Assembly (NCBI GenBank): GCA_947247005.1
Contig: OX365946.1
Location: forward strand, 7,076,453-7,140,452
Direction: 5' to 3'
DNA from: Spisula solida
Lineage: Eukaryota > Mollusca > Bivalvia > Venerida > Mactridae
Length of the DNA stretch: 64,000 nt
Part shown: positions 25,001-40,000 of the stretch, one piece after another
Layout: each line of letters begins with the position of its first letter
How positions within the stretch are numbered: the first letter of the stretch is position 1
Translations under genes and position numbers: made by a program
The notes under the pieces: model-generated
Seen by the model: the letters and a program-made list of their open reading frames with translations, nothing else
Databases searched by the model: none
Told to the model about the DNA's origin: nothing

Positions 25001-28000
25001 TTATGGAAGAAGAATTAGCTTTCAAGAGTCCTACATGGAAGAGCTTGTTCGATTCCTTCTTAGGAATGTGTAAGAAAATTGGTAGTTTTGTTAGTAATAA
25101 CTGGAGACATGTGATGTACAAGGGTCATTCAATATATTCGTAGACAATCATTCTCATTTGATTATTATTGCGTTTTTTTAGCTCACCTGAGCACGAAGTG
25201 CTCAAGGGGAGCTATTGTGATCACCCTTTTGTTCGTCGTCCACCGTACGATGTGAACCGTCAACAATTTGATTGTTAACACTCTAGAGGTCACAGTTAGG
25301 TCAATAGGTCAAATACAGTAAAGTTCCGCTATTAAGACCACCGACCGTTCTGACAAAAAGTGGTCTTAATAGCGAGTCGGTCTTAATAGCGAGTCTGTGT
25401 GTGTATGTATCTTGAAGAAGCTAGTACTGGTTGTTATATACTGGTGAACATAGTCTTTGAAGCTATTATACGTATATAAATATAATAAAAACAAAAACAA
25501 TGTACAGCATACACATTTAATTAATACAATATAACGTATCTATTAATTAAAACGGCACAATTAGGCAGCAATAATACTTATATTCTCTGAAGCACAATTT
25601 TTCCGAATTTCGAAGTTGTCCGAATACTATGCAAGTTACAATAACAGACCTTGATTTGAATCGTTCTTGAGAAAAGTATGGTGACTTCTTTGTTATGATT
25701 TGACCCAAAATATATTTAAGGAATGATTTATTGATTAATATAAACTACATTAATGCTCTTCGTTATCAACAAATTTCTGAACGATCTACGTTGGTAACGA
25801 AATTCCGTGACGCCGTATCGTAACTGACTTTAAACCGTACCGTAATGGCAGACAAATTATTTTTATCGTCGGCAAATTCAACATGTTTTTCACAACTTCA
25901 GTGACATTTAATTGATGCTAATCAGTTTATTTAATTGGTTAATCTGCTTGTTTGCCAGTCAAGCATGCTGCCCCAGGCAATTATCAATTGTTTATGTAGT
26001 CTAATTGACTTTTAATTGACTGTCATAAATGAACACACAAGTTTCAATACAGTGTCTTCGATCTCATGCTGAGCTGGTATGTTACCCTTTGACTGTAATT
26101 CAAGCGCCCCGTGACCTTGATCAAGGTGCAAGATGATTTTCAAGCGCCCCGGAGATACGCGTAGGTGTGAAGAAAGTTGTTTACACAAAATTATACATGA
26201 CACATAATTGGTCGTATTAGCGAGACCAAACACAGTTGGAATTGACACAATGGGACTAGTCAAAGTGGTCGTAATACGGAATAGCGGACCGGTCGTATTA
26301 TAGGACCTTAAAACAATTGAATATAGAACAAAATTATTTGGTTCTTTTAAAAATCGGTCGTAATAGCGGGACGGTCGCATTATCGGACCGGTCGTTAGGT
26401 GGAACTTTACTGTAATAGGAAAACCTTGTTAACACTCTGGGAGCCAAATTTTGCTTTAATCTTCATGAAGTTTGGTCAAAATGTGTATCTTGATGACCTA
26501 AAGGTCAAGTTTGAAGTTGGTTCATTTGGGTAAAAAACTAGGTCAATAGGTCAAATAATAGAAAAACCTTATTTACACTATTGAGGCCATATTTTTGCTT
26601 TAATCTTCATAAAGTTTGGTCAAAATGTTTATCTTGATGACTTAAAGGTCAAGTTCGAAGTTGGGTCATGTGGGGTCAAAAACTAGGTCAAAAGGTCGTT
26701 GGGAACCATACAGTGCATCCATAGTCAATGATAGACCGAATCAAACTTTTGTAGAGTATTAGAAAAAGTTTCTTATCCATAAACTGGAATGATCTCTTCA
26801 CCATGCCTAACAGTCTGTTGCAACGATTCACTACACTTGCAACATGCTTATTGAATTTCAAAGAGCTTTCTTATTTACACTCTTGAGGCCATATTTTTGC
26901 TTTTATCGTCATCAACTTTGGTCAAAATGTTTATCTTGATGACCTTAAGGTCACGTTTGAAGTTGGGTCATGTGGGTTAAAAACTAGGTCAATATGTCAA
27001 ATAATAGCAAAACCTTTTTAACACTCTGGAGGTTCAAAGTTTGGCCATGTTTAGCAAGTGAGCGCCCCAAGATCTATGATCCTCTTGTTATGTGATATTA
27101 ATGACACTTGGCCTCAATGTGTGGCTTTATTCGTCATGTTACTCCTACCTTCATTCTGTATGGTGAAGCCACACTTTACTTACGTTTGCTGTTTCATTTG
27201 TTTCAGTTTGAATTATCAAAGTCAGTTGGAATCTTCTTTGAACTGTCTGACTCTGTAATGGAACATTTATTGATTTGTAAATGCTTCTTTGTTAATCATT
27301 GCTTCATCAACACCTATTACCTTATCATGTTTTTAATGTACATGTATATATGACTGTATTTTCAGGGTATCTCCTGCTACTGGTCTTACACAACAAGCTA
27401 TGGGAATTCTGGTTAATTTAACGAGAGACAATTTCTCTGTGCAGTCATATATAAAAAACAATGTAGGTTATCAAGATCAATAGTCAAAATCTTTATTAGT
27501 CCCCTACCGGTTTTTGACCGGAGGGGACTATAGGTTTGCCGTCCGTCAGTCAGTCCGTCTGTCAAAAAATCTGGATTAGGACATAACTCAAATAGTTTCC
27601 AAGCTGGGTTTATGAAACTTGGTATGTGGATAGAGGGGATTATGCATGTCTAAAAATATTTTGATTCTGACAAAAATTGTGGTTGCTATGGCAACAGAAA
27701 CATTGAAAATGGCTTAAAACCAGTAGGGGACTTCTGTATTGCTTGCAATTCTCAACTACTTGTTTTTCCTCCACTGCCTTCCAGTAGAAACAGTCGAATA
27801 GATTTTTGAACTTAATCATTATTTTGAGTTGTACGTACCTAAAAGTATTTAAGTTAGTCATTCAATTTTGCTGCTATTAAATCTGTAGGTTTTGATAACA
27901 TACCAAGTTCAAGCAGTTGTCATATATGTTTAGAATTTCAATATTGAATATTGTTAATCACTTTTAATTGTTATCATTTAATTGTTATCATTTAATTTGG

Positions 28001-31000
28001 TGGTAAAGTTGTTCTTTGTATTAAAACAATTTTTTGAAGAGAATGTCTAAGGTTTTGCTGTAAATGCTTTCCATTTGTGATGAAGTTTAACATTGAGAAT
28101 ATTTTCACTGTTATAGTTATGATATTTTTCAGGAGAACATGAAAGAACTGACTCGATGCCTTGTGAAGTTACTAGGTGATAAAACGCCAACTTCGATGTT
28201 GTTTTCTCTCACACTCCTGTTAAATTTATGCTTAGATGAGAAACTCTCATCAAAGGTTTGTATTTTGTATCATTATAAGTGCCCTACCAGTTTTTGGCCG
28301 GAGGGGACTCTAGGTTTGTCCTTCGTCCGTCAGTCCTGTAAAAAATCTGGATCCAGGGCTCGACACAAACACTGGTCCGCTGGTCCGAGACCAGTGAAAA
28401 TCCAGAAGGACCAGTGAAAATACTGGAGGACCAGTAATTGTCCTATTTACAAATTGGGCGCTTTTGCCCTGTCCGACCAGTGGCCAAAATAGTTAGTGTC
28501 TAGGCCTGGGATCCTGACATAACTGAAACAGTTTCCAAGTTGCATGTCATTTACGGGTCGCCGCCATATTGTTAAGTCATAAGAACTACATTGGTGAGAA
28601 ATGCTCGATTTGATATTTATGTACATGTATACCTCTTTTCCTAATATTGACTTTTTAATTATTATTTTTACGAACAATTGTTCGAGATGACTTGTTAATG
28701 ATCTTTTGGCGCAACTCAAATCTTCATGTCATGTTTGGGCATATTGTTGCAAACAAATAATTGTTCAACAATGGAAGGCGCATAAATTACAGATAGATAA
28801 AATATTTCAGACCTGGCGATAAGTGTAAAACATTGGACGCTAGTTTGATACGATTCAGACTTCGACCCAACTTCGAGAGTTAACAATAGATTTAAAGTGC
28901 AATTTAATTAATCGGGACCAAAACATAATTAGAGATAACGAAAAATTCAGAGCAGAAACTTGGAGATAGGTCTCGAGGTTTCATATAGACAAAGAAGGAG
29001 AAAAATCAGGACTTGAAAAAAACTGACATAACAAAAAATTCAATAAGTTATATATAAGCGAGTTCAAATAACGAGAGTTGACTGTATTTAAACATTTTTT
29101 TACCCATATTGCTCTTTCAGTTCTACAATGATTCCAATGCATCACAAACATTTCAAATGGTGTTTAACATACTGATAGATGGCGAGTCAGGAGATGCTAG
29201 ACGTTATGCTGTCGATCTATTCAAGGATATACTCAAAGTCGACAGATTGCAGAAAAGTCTTGCTGGGTAAGTACATTGTTTTTTCGTGCAGTAAGGTCTT
29301 TTATTATATACAATGGCATCGGATATACTGACATATTTATATACTGATATCATTTTCATTGGGACAAATTCAGTTTTAAGTGCAAATTAGTACAGATTGT
29401 GATAACTAGTCCTAGGATAACTGGTTATATTAGATGAACTGACTGCCATGTTTAAATAACTGAAAATTATTAAAAGAAAACAACTCTAACCATAAAAATT
29501 GAAGAGATGTCAATTTATGCATATTGCTCAAATAGAATATTCTTTTATAGAAGAGATCACGGTATTCATATGCAAAATGCCCACCGGCAATTTATTAAAA
29601 CCTGCCATTCACCAATAGCTAGCTGGTGGTTATAATCCCTTTGTAAAAAAACATGATCTCTCCTATTTCTTTGTTGACTTGTGCTAACCTTATGTTAATA
29701 TTGCTGTATATATCATTACAGATACGAGTATTTAGGAACATGTATAGAACAGACGCTGAATTTATTCAGTTCCAGCTCTGCTGAGTCAGTGGTTAAGGTA
29801 AAATACATAGAGGATATTTGTTGATTTGGGTGTAAGATCGAATTTTATTTCACCAAGTGATCACAGAAAATCAATTTAATTTTCTGTGATCACGAATGAA
29901 ATAAAATTATTCTTACACGAAAAATCAACAAATTTTCTGTTTATTATATGCCTCAATATCTCTTAAAATGTGCCGTAATTGGCTTAATTGGAAAAAATCA
30001 CATCAAAATTGGAACGTCACGACATGAGAAGTATGACGTAATGATGACGTAACGCATATTTCAAAGCCTGCTGCCGTTGACGTTTCGTTTCTTTTTCTGC
30101 ATGATACTGGAACCAGCTTTTATAACAGTAAAAATAACAAAGTGGTAATTTCACTGTTATTTTCACTGAAAAATCTCCATAATCCATTGAAAGCAAATGA
30201 TAAAAATATTTTAACAAGGGAAATATTCCTGTGTTGAATCAGCTTCTTGAACGTAACTTTATATATGTCTACTGTTAGATTGGTGAATTCAGCAGCAGGC
30301 TTTCTAGCAAGAAGTTCAGTTTGACTGATTCGTAGTGTCAGATGTCTGCCCATGTCTATTCAATTTCCTGTCTGTAGTACACCAATTTGTGCAAGCGCCC
30401 TTTGTATTTATAAACTTTAGCAACTCAATATTTTGTCTGTGTTTCCCTTCAGTTCATTACAATTAACATGTTATGTAGTAATCAATTGTTCAATTTTTTG
30501 CTTTTTTAAAAGATACTTTGTTATATTTTCAGGTTTTTGAGTTATTGAAGTCATTCTGTCACGTTGAGGGTGTTCGTCGTGTCGTCTGTAAAGCCATGTT
30601 TGCCACCTTTCAGATACAGGATGCCAGTCAGTTTTCTGATTTAGTGCAGACCCCTCTTAGTCGTATTGCTGACCCCCTTCTTGCCACCATTCATTGGGCA
30701 GGTCAGTCTACGGACACCCACGGGCTGGCCCCACTTGGTGCATACGACCTACTTGGTGAAATATATGAGGAACTTATATTTGCCCATAGTAAGATACACT
30801 ATGAGAAGCATGTATCTGCTGTGTTACCTACTGCTCTACATACGTTACAGACACCATTAGAGGGAGATAATCCTACTATACATAAACGTTGCTCATCTAT
30901 AGTAAAATGTGTGAAGTTATTGCTGAGTATCCTTTAGTTGTTGCCTGTCTATGTTGAATAACATATGAACGTGACTTAAATTGTACTTTGTATGTATAAG

Positions 31001-34000
31001 AATATTTTTTTTGTCAATTTAAAAAAATTACTGTCCTTGAGTCCTTTGTAGGGTCACCACTAGGGTCAAGTGGTTAAGAGCTTCTGCTTTGTGAACATGG
31101 TGTTACGAATTTAATCCTAGTTACATTTCCTAATTGTCCATGCAAAAATGTAAAATGAAGAATTGGGAAAATATAGAAACGTTTTGCTCTCATTCAACTT
31201 GTGTAACAATTGTCAAGTATTGTTCTTTTATCCACAACCCGGCGTGACAAGCAGGTACAGTGTGGCCAATTATATCCCCCGTGTAGCACACAGTTTCACA
31301 TGAGAGTCACTCCAGATCAAAATTTACATTGTAATAAATACAACACCAGCATTTTATTTATGATATGTAGGCTTCAGTCCCATACTGTTACACAATAACA
31401 TATATAAAATAATATTAATACATTCTTCAGATAAATACAGGAAATACAGAGGCATTACCTGTACAATGGTTATATATTTAACATACCGGGTATATTTAGC
31501 AATGTAATATAATTATATCATTGATAAGTACAATATTTCTTTAACCATATATAAGCATTTTGTCAAGATGAGAACTTGTTGACTTGTATCTCAAAGCAGA
31601 TGGATCCAATCTTGCTCTCTAAGTTACTGGAGTTCCAGTTTGATCATAACACAACATGTATAGCGTCAGACATTACCCCACCCACTGATGATTGGAGGTA
31701 TGTAGAATCATGTATTTACTTCGTCTTCCACAGATATTTGGGGAGACAAGTTGATTTTGTGCGTGACACTGGATGTAACAAAGTTTGTTTGGGCGTGTTC
31801 TCTTAACTTTTGGTTGGATTTTATGAAACTTCATGTGTATACTTGATACCAAGCCTAGTTATGCATGATAATTTTTGTTGGAGTTGTGGCCCTTTGTGGG
31901 GACATATGTTTTTGTGCAAAATAACCCTTGTAGTGTATAAAAAGCCTGTATAGCTTGTTTTTCTATCTTTTTTACTGATTTATTACAGATACACATGTAT
32001 ATCTATTCCGTATATTAAATGTTAACAAAACTAAGTTTAAATCAGTATAAAGCCTTTATGGATTGGAGGTGGGGGGTGACATTTACAATTTAAAAATTTC
32101 AGATACACTGGATATAATATATCAATAGTGGGCTGCATTCTAATTGATGATATTAAACAAGTTATTGAGTTGTAGATTAAGTCGAACATATCGCCATATA
32201 ACTAATACATGTATGTTTTAGCCTGTTTTCTATGTTCACTTCACACTATCTTTGATCTTGTTGATATTAAACAAGTTATTGAGTTGTAGATTAAGTCGAA
32301 CATATTGCCATATTAACTTGTAGATTAAGTCAAACATATCGCCATATAACTAATACATGTATGTTTTAGCCTGTTTTCTATGTTCACTTCACACTATCTT
32401 TGATCTTGTTGATATTAAACAAGTTATTGAGTTGTAGATTAAGTCGAACATATTGCCATATTGCAAATACATGTATGTTTTAACATGTTTTCTATGTTCA
32501 CTTCACATTATCTGTGATCTTGTTGCAGTGAGGAAGGTGTTGATCTTGTCTTATATTTATTGGATCTGATAGCAAGAATCAAGAATGGAGTATTGGAGAC
32601 ATTATTTTTCACAACAATGCAGGTATAGTATTACATTTACTTCATTCATTCTGTCTGTTTGTTGTTATGTTAACCTCTCTGAGCTGTGGTCCAGTGGTAA
32701 GTGTGCTGGATTTGTAATCCGGTGATCCAGGTTCAATTTCTGGTCACAGGAGGTCATATCCTTCCATGAAAAATTGAGAATATTGTAGATTTTCCTCCAC
32801 ATGTGGAGAATATAATGCTTTCTTTAAAAAGGGTAAGTATTTATTAGGATACAGTGCAGGAAAACTGGTTAGGTGAATCTGGCGCTGTTTGTATAACTGG
32901 AAAATTCTTGACAAACGGCATTAAACCAGATGAGAATAAATATTAACCACTCTGACTTATAACCATTTAGGGAGATTCCTACATGTCAGAACTCCTAACC
33001 ATTGTTAAATACCACTCTTATATTTTACTCTTTATTTATTAACGTTTCGGCCTGAGCCTTTCTCAAAAAAAACCAAACAATAAAAATAAACTATTGTTGT
33101 TTTTTTTTTAGAAAGGCTCAGGCCGAAACGTTAATAAATAAAGAGTAAAATATAAGAGTGGTTCTTATAAACAATTCCCTATGGAATAAAATCAGAGCAT
33201 TGTTAAATAGTCGTTATATCTTTGTATTTCATTCCTTAAATGATAAATTAATATGCCAACCTTTGCACTGTAGTATTTGATATGAAATGATTTTGTGGTA
33301 AGGTAAGTCATACTGAAAGTAGACTGATATCCTGGGAATACATTCTGTTGTGAGCATTAGAGATTTCATGAATAAATCGTATTCTGTGAATGCTTTCTAT
33401 TTTGATCATTATATGAGAATTTACTGCTTCATTTTGAATAAATAAAACAGTATGTACAATTTTATATAACATTTCAGGAATCTCGAGTTGTTCCATTCCT
33501 AGCATGTGGTTTGGGCAGCACTAATCGTCAGAGAGTACAGGATACATTAAGTCTAATACTGTTCTGTTCAAAACTAGAGGGCTTTCCATCTTGTATGTAA
33601 GTAGATGGCTTTTGGCTTCTTTCCTTTCATTCAAGTATGCTTGTCTTGTACCAATGTTGTACTATGTACCTGGGATAAATAAAGTATTGTTCTGTTCTTG
33701 TAGACCATCCTTCATTTTGTGGATACCTTTTGTTTTTAGCAAAGTTTAAGAAAACAATCAACCTCATCATTAGATTGATAAACATGGGTGCAATTTTTTC
33801 TAAATTTGATTTTTTTTCATAATTTTAACTTGCACTTGACATGCAAGGGTGTCAATTTTCCTGGTTAAGCAATGGCTTCTGACAAAAATAAAAGTTATTT
33901 GATGAAAATATCTCAAGAAATGGCGAAGTTATGGTAAATTTAATCTGTTTAGAAGGATTTTCTTTGAAACATACTGAGTTAATTAAAGAAACAGTGGCAT

Positions 34001-37000
34001 TGAAGGCCTCATGTTTGGCAAAACTGGTCAGCCACGTAAAAAATTATGATTTTCCTGATTTTAAATTCAGCTGTTGACACCCCTGGACATGTCTGCATTT
34101 TCTGTGTGTGTCATATATATCTATATGCTGTCTTACTGGCATCTTACTAAGACCTGATTAATGCCCAATCCAAAAAAACAAGACACAATTGGTTTCAGGT
34201 ACCTTTAGGTAGATCTATTTTGGAATTTTGTTATATTCCCTCAGCCCTTATTCCTAGAAACGGTCTTTTGTGTCATGTCCTGCTTATTATTTTGACCGTC
34301 AGTCTGTCCGCCAAAAAATCTGGATCCTGACATAACTCAAACAGTTTCCAAGCTAGGTTTATGAAACTTGGTATGTGGATAGGGGACAATAAGGGCATTA
34401 TGCATGTCTATAACTAAAAATATTTTGATTCTGACAAAAATTGTGGTTGCTATGGCAACAGAAACATTGAAAATGGCTTTTGTATTGCTTGCAATTCTTA
34501 CTTGTTTATTTCAGTCTTGGTGAAGCGATTGCCCATCAGAATTCTTGTAGATCCAAGAAACGTCAGACTTCTGTACCGATGTCGTACAATGTATATCCCA
34601 GTAAGAGATTAATGGTCGAGGATAAGGAGAATGTGGTACCAATGTCCAGTAAGATGAAGATGAAAGATGATCAGGACAGTGACATATCAACCGAGTCCAT
34701 CCATTCCCTAGTTGATAAAATGAGCAACACGCTGCAAGTGAGTGTCTTTTATAATTTAAAATTCTGCCACCATTTTCGTGATGGCTTTAATTCGTAGTGC
34801 AATCTCTGTTAATGTTTTATTTGCCAGAAATAATTAACTTGCTACATCTTCATATGAGAATTTTCACTAATCAGGTATAAGAATTTTAGTTTAGTGAATC
34901 ATTATGGATGTGTTGGATTATCCATTGGCTAATATAAAGGTGAAGGCATTAGGACTAGGAGAATGTTGGGGACAAAAGTCGAAATTTTCGCAAGTTTTCT
35001 TGCGTTTCTTAGCTAAGGGTCACCCAGTAGTTGCTCTTTCTTGTTTTCAGTTGAAGGAGGGAACTGCTACAGACATTATTGCTGTGTACGAGCGATCACT
35101 GAGAGCTTTACAGGTAAAACTAGTTTCTATGTGCCATGGTTGAATATTTGTTACCTTGGTTATACTTGATTTGTATGATTTTGTATCTGTTGAACAAGGT
35201 TAATCATAATAATTGTCAAAATTTTAATTAAAATTTCCAGGTTTGTTTGACACATTGCAATAGATTAACTTGTTTTATAATTACAATAGTTCTTATTAAA
35301 GTTATTTCAGGCATTGAAACTATAGAAAGTGACAAAATGAATTTAAAATATTTTTGTCCAAGTGAACCAGATATATGTGTATCATTTATTGAACTGAGAT
35401 AATATTACAAATAGAACATGGCATGGTGGTTGAAGGGGTAACAATTTTGTCTACAGATAGAGAGGTCACTGATTCGAGAGGTCACTGATTCATATCTGGC
35501 AAAAAGATAATACAAACAATCACATTTTGACTCTCAGTTTTCTGAATCATCAATATGACCCCTGACATTTCGAGGGTTGTCTGTAAGACTGTGGTACATC
35601 ATTCTTTGATAATAAGCAGTTACAATAGTCTTGTGGGCAACCCTCGAAATTTTGTCCCCGTAGTGAAAACCCGGAAAAACATCTGTCCAGGACTAAACTG
35701 GTGTTTCACATAAATACTTGTTATTATTACAGACAAACAATGAACATCTACAGGATCTTCTAGAGGCTAAGACGTTAGCACTAACACAGGCAGATAGAAT
35801 GTTAGCTCAGTACCGATCTAATAGAGGACAGGATGAAGCCGAGGTATGTAGTGGATCCATGCCTAGTATAGTCAAACCTGTGTATAATTGTAGATGATCC
35901 TTGCCTAGTATAGTCAAACCTGTGTTAAAGACAAGTCAAACTTATTAGGAAGACCACCTGTGAATAAAGATGACTGTTATAAAACCTGTCTTGTGGTATG
36001 TAGTGGATCCATGCCTAGTATAGTCAAACCTGTGTATGATTGTAGAGCATCCAAGCCTAGTGTAGTCAAACCTGTGTATGATTGTAGAGGATCCAAGCCT
36101 GGTATAGTCAAACCTGTGTATGATTGTAGAGGGTCCAAGCCTAGTATAGTCAAACCTGTGTATGATTGTAGAGGATCCAAGCCTAATATAGTCAAACCTG
36201 TGTATGATTGTAGAGCATCCATGCCTAGTATAGTCAAACATGTGTATGATTGTAGAGGATCCAAGCCTAGTATAGTCAAACCTGTGTATGATTGTAGAGC
36301 ATCCATGCCTAGTATAGTCAAACCTGTGTATGATTGTAGAGGATCCAAGCCTAGTATAGTCAAACCTGTGTATGATTGTAGAGCATCCAAGCCTAGTATA
36401 GGCAAACCTGTATGATTGTAGAGGGTCCAAGCCTAGTATAGTCAAACCTGTGTATGATTGTAGAGGATCCATGCCTAGTATAGATAACCTGTGTATGATT
36501 GTAGAGGATCCAAGCCTAGTATAGTCAAACCTGTGTATGATTGTACCTGTGTATGATTGTAGAGGGTCCAAGCCTAGCATAGTCAAACCTGTGTATGATT
36601 GTAGAGGATCCATGCCTAGTATAGTCAAATCTGTGTATGATTGTAGAGCATTCATGCCTAGTATAGTCAAACCTGTGTATGATTGTAGAGCATCAGAGCC
36701 TAGTATAGTCAAACCTGTGTATGATTGTAGAGCATCAGAGCCTAGTATAGTCAAACCTGTGTATGATTGTACCTGTGTATGATTGTAGAGGGTCCAAGCC
36801 TAGTGTAGTCAAACCTGTGTGTGATTGTAGATGATCCAAGCCTAGTATAGTCAAACCTGTGTATGATTGTAGAGCATCAGAGCCTAGTATAGTCAAGCAT
36901 GTGTATGATTGTAGAGGGTCCAAGCCTAGTATAGTCAAACCTGTGTATGATTGTAGAGGGTCCAAGCCTAGTATAGTCAAACCTGTGTATGATTGTAGAG

Positions 37001-40000
37001 CATTCAAGCCTAGTATAGTCAAACCTGTGTATGATTGTAGAGGATCCAAGCCTAGTATAGTCAAACCTGTATGATTGTAGAGGGTCCAAGCCTAGTATAG
37101 TCAAACCTGTGTATGATTGTAGAGCATTCAAGCCTAGTATAGTCAAACCTGCGCATGATTGTAGAGGATCCAAGTCAGTATAGTCAAACCTGTGTATGAT
37201 TGTAGAGGATCCAAGCCTAGTATAGTCAAACATGTGTATGATTGTAGAGGGTCCAAGCCTAGTATAGTCAAACCTGTGTATGATTGTAGAGCATTCAAGC
37301 CTAGTATAGTCAAACCTGTGCATGATTGTACCTGTGTATGATTGTAGAGGGTCCAAGCCTAGTGTAGTCAAACCTGTGTGTGATTGTAGATGATCCAAGC
37401 CTAGTATAGTCAAACCTGTGTATGATTGTAGAGCATCAGAGCCTAGTATAGTCAAGCATGTGTATGATTGTAGAGCATCAGAGCCTAGTATAGTCAAACC
37501 TGTGCATGATTGTAGAGGATCCAAGCCTAGTATAGTCAAACCTGTGTATGATTGTACCTGTGTATGATTGTACCTGTGTATGATTGTAGAGGGTCCAAGC
37601 CTAGTATAGTCAAACCTGTGTATGATTGTAGAGCATTCAAGCCTAGTATAGTCAAACCTGTGTATGATTGTAGAGGGTCCAAGCCTAGTATAGTCAAACC
37701 TGTGTATGATTGTAGAGGGTCCAAGCCTAGTATAGTCAAACCTGTGTATGATTGTAGAGGGTCCAAGCCTAGTATAGTCAAACCTGTGTATGATTGTAGA
37801 GCATTCAAGCCTAGTATAGTCAAACCTGTGTATGATTGTAGAGGATCCAAGCCTAGTATAGTCAAACCTGTATGATTGTAGAGGGTCCAAGCCTAGTATA
37901 GTCAAACCTGTGTATGATTGTAGAGCATTCAAGCCTAGTATAGTCAAACCTGTGTATGATTGTAGAGGATCCAAGCCTAGTATAGTCAAACCTGTATGAT
38001 TGTAGAGGGTCCAAGCCTAGTATAGTCAAACCTGTGTATGATTGTAGAGCATTCAAGCCTAGTATAGTCAAACCTGTGCATGATTGTAGAGGATCCAAGT
38101 CAGTATAGTCAAACCTGTGTATGATTGTAGAGGATCCAAGCCTAGTATAGTCAAACATGTGTATGATTGTAGAGGGTCCAAGCCTAGTATAGTCAAACCT
38201 GTGCATGATTGTAGAGGATCCAAGTCAGTATAGTCAAACCTGTGTATGATTGTAGAGGATCCAAGCCTAGTATAGTCAAACCTGTGCATGATTGTAGAGG
38301 ATCCAAGTCAGTATAGTCAAACCTGTGTATGATTGTAGAGGGTCCAAGCCTAGTATAGTCAAACCTTTATATGATTGTAGAGCATTCAAGCCTAGTATAG
38401 TCAAACCTGTGCATGATTGTAGAGGATCCAAGTCAGTATAGTCAAACCTGTGTATGATTGTAGAGGATCCAAGCCTAGTATAGTCAAACATGTGTATGAT
38501 TGTAGAGGGTCCAAGCCTAGTATAGTCAAACCTGTGCATGATTGTAGAGGATCCAAGTCAGTATAGTCAAACCTGTGTATGATTGTAGAGGATCCAAGCC
38601 TAGTATAGTCAAACCTGTGCATGATTGTAGAGGATCCAAGTCAGTATAGTCAAACCTGTGTATGATTGTAGAGGGTCCAAGCCTAGTATAGTCAAACCTT
38701 TATATGATTGTAGAGCATTCAAGCCTAGTATAGTCATACATGTGTATGATTGTAGAGGATCCATGCCTAGTATAGTCAAACCTGTGTATAATTGTAGATG
38801 ATCCTTGCCTAGTATAGTCAAACCTGTGTTAAAGACAAGTCAAACTTATTAGGAAGACCACCTGTGAATAAAGATGACTGTTATAAAACCTGTCTTTGAA
38901 GACCACCAATTTCATCTCCCATTAGACCATTTTCAATGATAACCTGGCAACAAAGACACTTGTTTGCTGTTCCTGAGTGGTCTTCACCGACATGTTTGAC
39001 TGTTCTGTAAAATAATTACATTTTAGGAAGTTGAATTTTTGTTTATTTTGTGGTTGAACTCGATCACAAAATCTAATCCCCACAATTAATCACCCTTTCA
39101 AATACAGAGCATGGTTTTACCCTTTCATGTTTTGTAATCACAAATACAGACTAAGTCTACGTTCAACCACTAGGTAATAGATAGGGTATTGCAGTTTGTA
39201 ATGTTTGTTTGTTGTCTTTCAGCGTAACCGTGTACGTAGTATGTTGTTAGAATCAAAGAAGAAATGTCAGAATCAGGAGGGAGATCTATCAGACATGAGA
39301 AATGTTATGGAGAGATATACCAAGGAAATAGAAGATCTGAATACTGAAAATCAAAAGTAGGTTTGAAAAATTACATGGTTTTTCTATCACTTTGTGTATA
39401 CATGATCAGTAATGCCAAGATTTGCAGAACCCTTAGCAGGAAATTGGTGATGGAAATGCAGGAGATTTCAATAAAATGCAGGAAATTGTTAGTTTATGAA
39501 TTTGAAATTTATTACTGTAAATGACATGATTTTCACAATTGCTTTTGTTTTACATTAGATTACAACAAGTTGCCCAGATGCATCAACAGCTTACAACGGC
39601 TCACACAGAACTCACAGAGAGGTAGGCATTGATGCTTTTATATTATTATGAATATAGAAGACAATACATCAGCTGTTAAATTATGCTAATAGAAGGTCGA
39701 GAGTCGGAACAAATTTTCTTTTCTGTACATCAGTACTATGAGAGTGTACAGAATTATAATATTATGACTTATTAGCTCAAACACTATCGAGGTTTTTACT
39801 TAAAAGTCAGTACACTTGTGGAATATGATGACCTACATTTACTGACAAGAGGAAACAACTCTATACAGCATTTTATAAAAGTTATTCCCCTTTTCTGAGT
39901 TTGCATCTTTACACAAAAATGTCAATTACTCAAAGACTATCGATGGTATCCACTTGAAACTCAACATACTTATTCACTATCACAAGGGGAGTTCATACAG

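Noticed and set aside
26012..26380. 122-codon minus-strand open frame
   Set aside because: Lies inside a non-autonomous TA-inserted MITE and overlaps its subterminal repeats; no transposase motif.
31568..31697. Alternative acceptor CAG at 31599 for CIP2A exon 10
   Set aside because: It would break the frame with the best exon 9 donor and drop residues that align with the vertebrate protein; the AAG acceptor at 31567 fits phase.
32681..32750. Functional tRNA-Thr gene
   Set aside because: Terminal bases do not form an acceptor stem and the box B is imperfect; it is a SINE head.
35945..38821. Long open frames on both strands (up to 370 codons) with 14-residue repeats
   Set aside because: They arise from a 42 bp (multiple of three) minisatellite in an intron, are open in several frames at once, and have no domain or start context.
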